A stretch of 64,000 nucleotides of DNA from Pantoea eucrina. GTDB lineage: Bacteria > Pseudomonadota > Gammaproteobacteria > Enterobacterales > Enterobacteriaceae. Of the stretch, positions 17,879 to 25,731 are shown in pieces. The notes under the pieces are model-generated. The model searched no databases and was not told the DNA's origin. It saw only the letters and a program-made list of their open reading frames with translations. The position numbers were made by a program, and so were the translations under genes. The stretch is from assembly GCF_002095385.1 (NCBI RefSeq), contig NZ_MIPP01000003.1, positions 1 to 64,000 of the forward strand, given 5' to 3'. Within the stretch, counting starts at the first letter, position 1. The number at the start of each line of letters is the position of its first letter.

Positions 17879-19144
17879 TTAGTCAGTAAGGCCCAGCGCC
17901 TGACGGCCGCGGGCGTTCAGATGCTGGGGCGTAAAGCGATCCTGCCAGTTAACCTCATAATTTTCACGCGGGAAATCACCGGGTGAAACACCCTCTGTCA
18001 GCGCCTGCGCCACCTGATGCGCGTAAGCGCGATTTTTGTCGCACATCGGCGCGGCCGGAATATACATCACATTACCCCAGCCCTGCTGATCTTCTACCGG
18101 CGCGACAGAATGTATCACATCGCAATGCCACCATACGGAATCGCCCGCTTCCAGCGCCGGAATGGAGCAGAGTCCGGCAATCAGTTCAGGATGCCAGCGC
18201 TCCGATACCGGCAGGACTTTACCCGGCTCAACCCCGCATAGCTCCTCTTCCGGTACATCGCTGAGCAGAGGACGCAGCAGCAGTAACGCCATTGCCTGCG
18301 GCACCGGCACAACGTGCAGCAAACCCTGACCCGGCTGCATATCAGAGAGCGCCGTCCAGCCCTGAAACGTACGGAATACCGAACATTTTGTGGTAGTACC
18401 GGACTGGTATTCATTTACCTCTGTGCGGTATGCCGCATCCCACGGGTCGTACTGTGCAAAGCGGTTATTAAAGATATGTCTGAATACCTGCTGATAAGCT
18501 GGCAGCAGCCAGCGCTCCAGCGCACCGGAATCGGTATGCGCACCGAGCCCTTTAGAGGTTGTGCCGGGCAGCCGCCGGCGGATGCGGTCGGGATAGATAA
18601 TGCTGACATCAGGGTCAAACCAGCGTTTACCCTGAGAATCAAACCGCCACAGGTGATTGAGGAATCGCTGGGTGGCAGCCATCGCCTCACTCTGCCGCGC
18701 GGCCATCTGCGCCTGACTCCAGTAAATCGGATAGATTTCCGGCCGCGACGCCGCAAGATTGCCAAAGAAATCATCTCCCGGTCCCCGGTAGCCGGTCATA
18801 AAATCGTTATCGTCCAGATAACGCATCATCGATGCATCCCATCCCAGCGCGCATTCGCGGCTGAAATTACCTTTTACCACAACACAGCCGCGCCGCCGGA
18901 TATGTGCTTTCTGCGCCTCACTGATTTCACCTGCGGCTATCGCCTGCCAGCTCAGCTGGGGCCAGGCGGAACCAGACTGCGCCTCTTCATTTCTGGCCGC
19001 GGTAAGCTCCGTCACCACGCTCTCCCGCACCTGCTTATACAGCGCCTCCACATCTCCGATCTGCTGGCGCAGCTGCTGCTTCATCTGACGAATGCTTTTT
19101 CTGAAATCGTCGGGCTGCTGCTCTGAAGAGAATACAGTGGTCAC
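17879..19144 (-). CDS. ybiU: YbiU, DUF1479 protein with 2-oxoglutarate/Fe(II) dioxygenase fold
   Basis: The GTG at 19144 (GAGAGG upstream) gives 421 residues, exactly the E. coli YbiU length, whereas a TTG at 19171 adds nine unsupported residues. The sequence parallels YbiU throughout, including GPGDDFFG, ASRPEIYPIYWSQAQM and DVSIIYPDRIRRR. The probable iron site is His-x-Asp in GLGAHTDSGALERW near 207-220, with a distal histidine in WWHCDVIHSVAP near 360. The fold suggests an oxidative hydroxylase of unknown substrate. It lies 12 bases upstream of yciT on the same strand, so the two may be cotranscribed. Confidence 0.85.
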   Translation of the reverse strand: MTTVFSSEQQPDDFRKSIRQMKQQLRQQIGDVEALYKQVRESVVTELTAARNEEAQSGSAWPQLSWQAIAAGEISEAQKAHIRRRGCVVVKGNFSRECALGWDASMMRYLDDNDFMTGYRGPGDDFFGNLAASRPEIYPIYWSQAQMAARQSEAMAATQRFLNHLWRFDSQGKRWFDPDVSIIYPDRIRRRLPGTTSKGLGAHTDSGALERWLLPAYQQVFRHIFNNRFAQYDPWDAAYRTEVNEYQSGTTTKCSVFRTFQGWTALSDMQPGQGLLHVVPVPQAMALLLLRPLLSDVPEEELCGVEPGKVLPVSERWHPELIAGLCSIPALEAGDSVWWHCDVIHSVAPVEDQQGWGNVMYIPAAPMCDKNRAYAHQVAQALTEGVSPGDFPRENYEVNWQDRFTPQHLNARGRQALGLTD

Positions 19145-19165
19145 AGAAATCACCTCTCGCTCTGG

Positions 19166-19277
19166 TTTCAAATGAAAGTTAACTGAATTTCATTCATAAC
19201 ATGCAGCTGGCGTATAGCAAGTCAGCCGTGGCGGAAATCCGGACGCGGTCACAGCTGGCAGAAGGTTTCATTTGAAA
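19166..19277. promoter_or_regulatory. Two TTTCA-N2-TGAAA inverted repeats upstream of ybiU
   Basis: TTTCAAATGAAA (19166-19177) and TTTCATTTGAAA (19266-19277) share the same 5-bp arms and lie 100 bases apart, just upstream of the ybiU start. The second is an exact palindrome. They look like a paired operator for a dimeric regulator; which one is unknown. Confidence 0.4.
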
Positions 19278-19399
19278 GTGTGCGGTAATAGAGCGCTCAG
19301 CTCCTGCGGGCCGCCCTGCCCGCTGCTTATATTTTCTGTCAGGCGATTTCTTGCAGAGGAGGTTAACCCTTTTTATCATGGAAAAATTGTTTGTTGTAA

Positions 19400-19833
19400 C
19401 TACTGAAGTGCTACCAGATAACGATACTGAATAAATTCCGTTTTCGTTGCCAGCCGGTCGTACAGCGCCCGTGCGGCGAAGTTTCCCTCCTGCGTGTTCC
19501 AGTAGACCCGTGAACAGCCGCGCGCTCTGGCCTGCTCATAGACGGCCAGTATCAGCGCCTCACCCGCACCGTTACCGCGCGCCGCTTCTGCGACAAACAG
19601 GTCCTGCAGATAACAGTAGTCACCGCGCGTCCAGGTGGAGCGATGCGTCAGAAAATGCACCAGCCCCACCATGCTGCCACCCTGCTCCAGCATCAGACAA
19701 TACATCGGTTCCGCACGGGAGAGCATGCGCCGGTCGTCGCCTCATCAATCTCTGTCTGATAAAACTGCTGGTAGCCCTGCCATAACCGCAGCCAGGCCAC
19801 ATAATCCTCAGCCCGCAATGCCCGTATATTCAT
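19400..19833 (-). pseudogene. GNAT N-acetyltransferase, interrupted by a -1 frameshift
   Basis: The gene starts at the ATG at 19833 (GAGGAG upstream) with MNIRALRAEDYVAWLRLWQ, a typical GNAT N-terminus. It loses frame near 19735-19750, and then continues DDRRMLSRAEPMYCLMLEQG to the stop. The acetyl-CoA loop is present (DLFVAEAARGNGAGEALI), as is the C-terminal NTQEGNFAARALYDRLA. One inserted base gives 144 residues, the normal size for this class. Substrate is unknown. I consider a sequencing or assembly deletion as likely as a true pseudogene. Confidence 0.65.
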
Positions 19834-19842
19834 CGTCTCTCC

Positions 19843-20958
19843 TCACTTTGCCAGCGCACGGATAATCTCATCTGCAGCAATAACGCGATCGTCATTGGGT
19901 ATCCATTTATTGGCCAGCATAATCAGCCCCACCCTTTGGGAAGGGATAAACACCGCATAGGCTGAAAAGCCATTGGTTGAGCCGGTTTTATTATACCAGG
20001 CGCGCAGCGGCACCGGCGCAGAAGGAGAAACCGGCGTGGCCCGCATACCGTTAAGTATGATTTTGCTGCTGTTCCCCGCCACCAGCTGCTGCTGAGTAAC
20101 AGGCAGCGGGTAGTACTCCCACATCATCGCCTGCGTAAATGCCGCCGTGCGAAAATAGCCCTGATGGGTGGCAGCCACCGCCTGCCGCCAGGCGGGTACC
20201 ACGTTAACCTCTCCCATCTGAATGCCGATCCAGCGAATCAGATCTTCTGACGTTGATTTCAGCCCATACGCTTCTGCATCCAGCGGCCCGGGCGTCACGC
20301 GCACCGGCCGGTTCTGTTTATCGTAGCCCTGCGCGTAATACGGCATGGCGCGCGGCGGCACCTGAAGAAAAGTACGATGCATTCCCATCGCCGGCAGCAG
20401 CATCGACTCCATTGCGCGCATAAATGACATATTCAGGCTCTTCGCCGCGATCATGCCGAGCATACCAATACCGAGGTTTGAATAGACGCGCTCTGTTCCC
20501 GGCTCTGCCTCAGGCTGCCACGCCTTATACCATTGCATCAGCTGCGCGCTATCCGTGACCTCCTCCGGCACAAACAGCGGCATGCCGCTGGTATGCGTCG
20601 CCAGGTTCAGCAGCGTAACGCGATCGAGCGCGCTGCCCTGCAGAGCAGGCAGCCACTGGCTGGCGCTGTCGCGAAGCTGCATTTTATGCTGCTGTACGGC
20701 GTAGCTGGCGAGCGTGGCGGTGAAGGTTTTGCTCAGCGAGCCGATCTCAAACAGCGTGCGGGAGGTGACCGGCTCTCCGCGATCGGTTGAAGTGACACCG
20801 TAACTATAAAAGGTCGTCTGGCCCTTGTTCAGCACGGCAACCGCCATGCCGGGGATCGCAAAGCGCGCCATCAGCGGCTCAATAATCTCATCCGGTGCCC
20901 GGGCAGCAGCGGAACTGGCGATAAACAGCAAAAATGTAGCCATAACGCGGCGTCGCAT
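19843..20958 (-). CDS. ampC: Class C (AmpC-type) beta-lactamase
   Basis: A 371-residue secreted serine hydrolase with a signal peptide ending near AAARA (residue 20). All class C motifs are visible: nucleophile SLSK (in LFEIGSLSKTFT), YSN in ERVYSNLGIGMLG, and KTG in WYNKTGSTNGF. The AmpC-like run PGPLDAEAYGLKSTSEDL and the ending VGLIMLANKWIPNDDR also match. YSN replaces the common YAN and SLSK replaces SVSK, both seen in divergent enzymes. No ampR regulator is adjacent, so expression may be constitutive. Resistance phenotype cannot be inferred from sequence alone. Confidence 0.85.
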   Translation of the reverse strand: MRRRVMATFLLFIASSAAARAPDEIIEPLMARFAIPGMAVAVLNKGQTTFYSYGVTSTDRGEPVTSRTLFEIGSLSKTFTATLASYAVQQHKMQLRDSASQWLPALQGSALDRVTLLNLATHTSGMPLFVPEEVTDSAQLMQWYKAWQPEAEPGTERVYSNLGIGMLGMIAAKSLNMSFMRAMESMLLPAMGMHRTFLQVPPRAMPYYAQGYDKQNRPVRVTPGPLDAEAYGLKSTSEDLIRWIGIQMGEVNVVPAWRQAVAATHQGYFRTAAFTQAMMWEYYPLPVTQQQLVAGNSSKIILNGMRATPVSPSAPVPLRAWYNKTGSTNGFSAYAVFIPSQRVGLIMLANKWIPNDDRVIAADEIIRALAK

Positions 20959-21139
20959 GAATAATCCTTATTCCTCAGAACCAAAAGCGGTGCGCATAGT
21001 ATATCCGCCCCCGGCCCACCCCACATGCCCATTCGTGGTGTAAGTGAACAGAGTCACATCCTGAGTAAGCGGGTTTGCCGTTTTGGCTGCGCACTCCTAT
21101 ACCTTTGACGGATAAGCCTTCACCGTCAGGGAGCGTGCT

Positions 21140-22891
21140 ATGGCTACTGTGTTAACCCGTAATGAGCGTCTCGACAGGCTGCGCCAGCGTCAGATTACAC
21201 CGGTCCTGATTGCCGGAGGCGGCATAAACGGCATCAGTACCTTTCGCGAACTGGCCCTTCAGGGCATCCCGGCTATTCTGGTGGAGCGCGATGACTGGTG
21301 TCAGGCGGCAAGTGGTGCCCTGTCGCGCATGATCCATGGCGGCCTGCGCTATCTTGAAACCGGTGAGTTTGGTCTGGTTAAAGAGTCTGTGATCGAGCGC
21401 GACCGGCTGCTGAAAAACGCGTCGCACTATGTTTTCCCGCTGCGGACGACGGTCCCTGTGGAAAACTTCGGCGGCGGCATGGTCAACGCCACGCGACGGT
21501 TTCTGCGCCTTAGTGACAAACCTGCCCGGCGCGGTGCGCTGCTGATCAAAACCGGCCTCAGCCTGTATGACCTCTATACGCGCCAGTATGGCTCCATGCC
21601 TAAACATCAGGTACGAAGCGAGGCGGCAACCCGCGATCGCTGGCCGGGCTTTGCGCCGTGGGTGAAATATAGCGCCAGCTACTATGATGCGTGGATCAGC
21701 GCCCCTGAACGGCTGGGGCTTGAGCTGGTGGAGGATGCGGAGCGCGCCTGCAGCGACGCGCTGGCGCTGAATTATATGCAGTTAATCAGCAGCGACGGTG
21801 AGAGCGTCACGCTGAAAGATACGCTGAGCGGAGAGCAGTTTCGCCTGCAGCCACACGTGCTGGTCAATGCCGGCGGCGCATGGATTGATCAGCTTAACCA
21901 GCAGATCGCGCCCAAAAGCGCCCGGCAGAAGCTGATTGGCGGGACCAAAGGGTCACATCTGATCCTCGATCATCCGGAGCTGCTGCGCATGCTCGATGGT
22001 GAAATGGTCTACTTCGAGAATCAGGAGGGGCGCGTCTGCATCCTCTATCCGTGGGGAGGTAAAGTCCTGGCCGGCTCAACGGATATCCGCGTTGACGATC
22101 CCGATAACGTGGTCTGCGAGGCAGCCGAGAAAGCGTATATTCTTGAGTCGCTGCGCTTTGTCTTTCCTGAGGTGGTGGTGCCGGAGTCCGCCGTGGTCTA
22201 CACCTTTTGCGGCGTACGTCCGCTGCCTGCCAGTGATGCAAAGCTGAGCGGTCAGATATCACGTAACCACTCGCTGGTGATGCTGCCGCCCGATCCCACC
22301 CGCGCCTGGAGCACGCTCTGCCTGGTAGGTGGTAAGTGGACCACTTTTCGCCGCTTCGGTGAAGAGGCGGCCGATCGCGTTCTGCGGCTGCTGGGCGAAA
22401 AGCGCCATGTTTCCACCACTGATTTAGCGATTGGCGGCGGGCGCGACTTCCCTGCTCCGGCGGCCCAGCCCGCCTGGATCGCCCAGCTGGCGCAGCAGCA
22501 TGCGCTGCCGCTGCCGCGCGTCACGCAGCTGGTAAAACGTTACGGCAGCCGCGCCTTACCGCTGCTGTCGCTGCTGCGCGATGACGACCGTCCGCTGCAT
22601 CACCACGCCGATTACAGCGCCACGGAACTGCGCTATCTGACAGAGCATGAGCAGGTGTGCCAGCTGGAAGATCTGCTGGTGCGCCGCACGTCGCTGGCGA
22701 TCGGCGGCGAGCTGACCCCGCCGCTCATTCAGGAGATCTCGCTGCTGATGGCGCAGACGCTGGGCTGGAGCGAGCGGCAGCGGGTACAGCAGCTGCAGCG
22801 CTGCTGCGCGTCGCTGGCGCGTTTTCACGGCCTGCATGGCCTCTACCCTACGGTGATGCAGCAGGAGGCACAGCATGTCAGCGAGCAGTAA
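21140..22891 (+). CDS. GlpD-like FAD-dependent polyol phosphate dehydrogenase
   Basis: A 583-residue flavoprotein. The FAD motif is at residues 21-40 (PVLIAGGGINGISTFRELAL), then SGALSRMIHGGLRYLETGEF, IYPWGGKVLAGSTDIRVDDP and LVGGKWTTFRRFGEEAADR, all GlpD hallmarks. It is longer than EryB and clearly divergent (MIHGG and GEFGLVKESVIERD against LVHGG and YEFRLVREALIERE). It should oxidise a phosphorylated polyol and feed electrons to quinones. It heads an operon with an aldolase (overlapping by 17 bases) and a kinase, so it probably supplies a ketose phosphate to the aldolase. Ordinary glycerol-3-phosphate oxidation is less likely given these partners. Confidence 0.8.
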   Translation: MATVLTRNERLDRLRQRQITPVLIAGGGINGISTFRELALQGIPAILVERDDWCQAASGALSRMIHGGLRYLETGEFGLVKESVIERDRLLKNASHYVFPLRTTVPVENFGGGMVNATRRFLRLSDKPARRGALLIKTGLSLYDLYTRQYGSMPKHQVRSEAATRDRWPGFAPWVKYSASYYDAWISAPERLGLELVEDAERACSDALALNYMQLISSDGESVTLKDTLSGEQFRLQPHVLVNAGGAWIDQLNQQIAPKSARQKLIGGTKGSHLILDHPELLRMLDGEMVYFENQEGRVCILYPWGGKVLAGSTDIRVDDPDNVVCEAAEKAYILESLRFVFPEVVVPESAVVYTFCGVRPLPASDAKLSGQISRNHSLVMLPPDPTRAWSTLCLVGGKWTTFRRFGEEAADRVLRLLGEKRHVSTTDLAIGGGRDFPAPAAQPAWIAQLAQQHALPLPRVTQLVKRYGSRALPLLSLLRDDDRPLHHHADYSATELRYLTEHEQVCQLEDLLVRRTSLAIGGELTPPLIQEISLLMAQTLGWSERQRVQQLQRCCASLARFHGLHGLYPTVMQQEAQHVSEQ

Positions 22892-23720
22892 GGCACGCAT
22901 GAAGCGGTTATTCCGTCACGGCCGCTGTCTGGACGTAGCGGTCGATCACGGTATTGCCAATGAACCCGATTTTCTGCAGGGGCTTGAGAATATTGACGCG
23001 GTGATGCAGAACCTGATTGCCGCGCAGCCCGATGCGATTCAGCTCAATTACGGACAGGCAGATCTGCTGCAGTGCGCGGAAGGAGTGAAACCCGCTCTGG
23101 TGCTGCGCACCGACGTCGGCAACGCCTATAACGCCGTGCGCCATCGCGAGATGTGGGCAGTGCTGCATAATCCCGATGAGCCGATTCTGGCGGCGCTGCA
23201 GCTGGATGCGGCCGCCGTGGTGGTGAATCTTTATCTTATCCCCGATGAACCCGCGATTTTTCGCATGTGCATCGAAAATATTGGCCGGCTGCGCCATGCG
23301 TGCGACCGCTACGGCATGCCGCTGATGATTGAGCCGCTGGTGATGGCACCCGCCGGTCAGGGGGCCGCCTACGGTTCACTGGGCGATGCAGAGCAGATTG
23401 TTCCGCTGGTGCGGCTGGCGCGCGAACTGGGCGCCGATATTATCAAAGCGGATCCAACCGACAACCCGGCTGATTTTCATCGCGTGGTAGAGGCGGCGCG
23501 CTGTCCGACGCTGGTGCGCGGTGGGGGTAAAGGCGAGATCGGTGCGGTACTGCACAAAAGCGCGCTGCTGATGGCGCAGGGCGCCAGCGGCATGGTGTAT
23601 GGGCGCAATGTTTATCAGCACGCCTCTCCAGCACGGGTCGTCGCCGCCCTGATGGCCATTATTCATCAGGGTGTTAGCGGCGAGGATGCGCTGGCCCTTT
23701 ATCAGCAGGCTGACGCCTGA
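22875..23720 (+). CDS. Class I aldolase, COG1830 (DhnA/LsrF-like)
   Basis: A 281-residue TIM-barrel aldolase. The ATG at 22875 lies inside the end of the dehydrogenase gene with GGAGG upstream. Family marks are the early DVAVDHGI, ALVLRTDVGNAYN, MIEPLVMAP, the probable Schiff-base lysine in GADIIKADPT near residue 192, CPTLVRGGGKG and a closing GASGMVYGRNVYQH. Relatives include archaeal-type fructose-bisphosphate aldolase and LsrF. Coupled to a kinase and a GlpD-like dehydrogenase, it most likely splits a ketose 1-phosphate into dihydroxyacetone phosphate and an aldehyde. The carbon length of its substrate is not determinable from sequence. Confidence 0.8.
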   Translation: MSASSKARMKRLFRHGRCLDVAVDHGIANEPDFLQGLENIDAVMQNLIAAQPDAIQLNYGQADLLQCAEGVKPALVLRTDVGNAYNAVRHREMWAVLHNPDEPILAALQLDAAAVVVNLYLIPDEPAIFRMCIENIGRLRHACDRYGMPLMIEPLVMAPAGQGAAYGSLGDAEQIVPLVRLARELGADIIKADPTDNPADFHRVVEAARCPTLVRGGGKGEIGAVLHKSALLMAQGASGMVYGRNVYQHASPARVVAALMAIIHQGVSGEDALALYQQADA

Positions 23721-23771
23721 CCTGGCGCACGTTCTGTGCGCGCTCTCCTCTGCGGTTTTACGGAGCCGGAT

Positions 23772-25256
23772 ATGAAAATCCTGGGTATTGATGCCGGTAA
23801 TACGATGATCAAGGCGGTGCTGTTTGATCTCAGCGGGACGATACTGGCCGTGGCTGAGCATAGCGGCGAAACGCTGCAGCCGCAGGAGGGCTACGCCGAG
23901 CGTTCGATAGCCGCCATCCGGCACGGTACTGAACAGGCGATCCGTCACTGCCTGCTGCAGGCGGGCACGGACGCACAGGATATCATTGCAGTGGGCGCCG
24001 CCGGACACGGCAATGGCCTCTATACGCTGGACCGGGCGCTGCAGCCGCAGCTTGGCATTCAGTCGATCGATCGGCGGGCGGACGATATTGTCGCTGCGCT
24101 GGAGCAGGCTGAAAAACAGCACGCCATTTATACCCTCTCCCGCCAGACGCCGTGGGCAGCCTCCACGCCGGTGCTGCTGAGCTGGGTTAAACAGCACCAG
24201 CCTCAGATATGGCAGCAGATCGGTGCGGTACTGAGCGCTAAAGATGTTATCGTCCATTTTCTCAGCGACGCGCTCAGCAGCGACTATTCAGATGCGGCGG
24301 GTGCCGGGCTGATTGACTATCGCGTTCGCGATTACAGCAGTGAACTTCTGGCACTCTATGACATTGAGGAGGCAGCAGCCTGGCTGCCGCCGCTGCGTGA
24401 ATCGAGCGCTGTCAGCGGTTATGTTACCGCGCTGGCGGCGGCACGCACCGGTTTGCCGGCGGGTATACCGGTGGTGGCGGGTCTGTTTGATGTGGTGGCC
24501 AGCGCAGCGGGATCGGGGGTCGTCAGCTGCGGTGACGCCTCAATCGTAGCAGGTACGTGGAGTATCAATCAGGTTGTGGTGGATAAACCTGACTATCTTC
24601 GCCCGGTTTCCATGAGTTCAATGATAGAGCGGGATCGCTTTATGGCGATTGAGGCCAGCGCAACCTCGGCGGCCAACCTCAACTGGTTTCTGCGGGAATT
24701 TGACGACCGGCGCGGAGGAAAAGGCGCGGTGCAGAGCAGTGAGTGCGTGGCGCAGATCCGTCAGGATCCGCATCTGCCGTTTTATCACCCCTACCTCTAC
24801 TCCGGCCGCAAACCGGAACCGGCCCGCGCCGGCTTTTACGGGCTGGGCGGCTGGCATACCCGTGCAGATATGCTGTTTGCCCTGTTTGAGGGCGTGACCT
24901 TTGCTCACCGGGCGCATATTGACCGGCTGCACGCTGCCGGCCTCCCTTTTACCCGCGCAACGCTCTCAGGCGGCGCCGCGCGCAGCGTCATCTGGCCGCA
25001 GATGTTTGCCGACGTTCTGAATATCCCGGTGCGGGTGGCAGAGTGTACGGAAACCGGCGCGCTGGGCGCCGCGCTCTGTGCAGGCGTTGGCGTGGGCGTG
25101 TGGCGGGATCTGACGGATGCGGTGCAGCATGCGGTGCGTCTGCAGCCGGAAGAGCGGCAGCCACGGCCGGAGTGGGTCAGCTTCCACGACGCGCGCTATC
25201 ACCAGTTTAAAAAACTGGAGCTGGCGATGCGCGACATCTGGCGCGAGACCCGCTGA
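23772..25256 (+). CDS. FGGY-family carbohydrate kinase of the second polyol operon
   Basis: A 494-residue sugar or polyol kinase. The ATG at 23772 follows CGGAG. The N-terminal KILGIDAGNTMIKAVLFD is the ATP-binding motif. GAAGHGNGLYTLD near 79-91 and SIDRRADDIV are LyxK/XylB-like, and later motifs are VVAGLFDVVASAAGSG, SIVAGTWSINQ and ATLSGGAARSVIWPQMFADV. It differs clearly from EryA. It is the last gene of the dehydrogenase-aldolase-kinase operon, 51 bases after the aldolase, and converges on the cysteine-rich gene with a 3-base gap. No transporter is encoded within the operon. Confidence 0.82.
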   Translation: MKILGIDAGNTMIKAVLFDLSGTILAVAEHSGETLQPQEGYAERSIAAIRHGTEQAIRHCLLQAGTDAQDIIAVGAAGHGNGLYTLDRALQPQLGIQSIDRRADDIVAALEQAEKQHAIYTLSRQTPWAASTPVLLSWVKQHQPQIWQQIGAVLSAKDVIVHFLSDALSSDYSDAAGAGLIDYRVRDYSSELLALYDIEEAAAWLPPLRESSAVSGYVTALAAARTGLPAGIPVVAGLFDVVASAAGSGVVSCGDASIVAGTWSINQVVVDKPDYLRPVSMSSMIERDRFMAIEASATSAANLNWFLREFDDRRGGKGAVQSSECVAQIRQDPHLPFYHPYLYSGRKPEPARAGFYGLGGWHTRADMLFALFEGVTFAHRAHIDRLHAAGLPFTRATLSGGAARSVIWPQMFADVLNIPVRVAECTETGALGAALCAGVGVGVWRDLTDAVQHAVRLQPEERQPRPEWVSFHDARYHQFKKLELAMRDIWRETR

Positions 25257-25259
25257 TAC

Positions 25260-25499
25260 TCAGCGACACTGGCTGGTGCAGTTCTGTACACAGATTTGCG
25301 CCAGCGAGCCACATCCGCCGCCGCTATCATTTTTGCACTGTGACTGCTGTACGTAGCAGTTTTGCTGACAGGCCGACAGATCGCATTTTGACGCGATCGG
25401 GGTAAACATAGCAGACGGCGATTTGGGCGACGGCTGCCAGCTGCTCTGCGCCATCGCGTTTACGCTGCACGCCATCATTAACGCAATTATCCACTTCAT
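25260..25499 (-). CDS. Small secreted 8-cysteine protein
   Basis: A 79-residue protein starting at 25499 (GGATTAAT upstream). The signal peptide MKWIIALMMACSVNAMA should be cut after residue 17. The mature part holds eight cysteines within about 40 residues: CDLSACQQNC, then SQC, GGGC, QIC, QNC and SQC at the very end. The even number and regular spacing suggest four disulfides in a compact periplasmic or secreted domain. I recognise no named family. A longer reading frame upstream exists but lacks a start with a ribosome site. Confidence 0.6.
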   Translation of the reverse strand: MKWIIALMMACSVNAMAQSSWQPSPKSPSAMFTPIASKCDLSACQQNCYVQQSQCKNDSGGGCGSLAQICVQNCTSQCR

Positions 25500-25582
25500 G
25501 ATTAATCCTCCGCTCTGAAGCTTTAAGTATGCGCAAAATCTGGTCAGAATGCCGCATGAAACAAAAGATTCATGCACATAGA

Positions 25583-25614
25583 GTTGCACTATAAAAGTGC
25601 GAACGCACTGCAAC
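25583..25614. promoter_or_regulatory. Nested inverted repeat upstream of hpxO
   Basis: AGTGC/GCACT arms enclose GAAC at 25596-25609, and an outer GTTGCA (25583) and TGCAAC (25609) pair brackets it. It lies about 120 bases before hpxO and 85 before the divergent cysteine-rich gene. A possible operator, with no regulator assigned. Confidence 0.3.
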
Positions 25615-25731
25615 AATCGTTTCATCATTATGTCTCTTTTATAAAAAACCATAGTTATCAACACGCTGTCTGTTGGCGCGCATCTGGTACAGAAGTTGCA
25701 GTATCCCCCTGTCTGAGCACAGGAGAGCATG

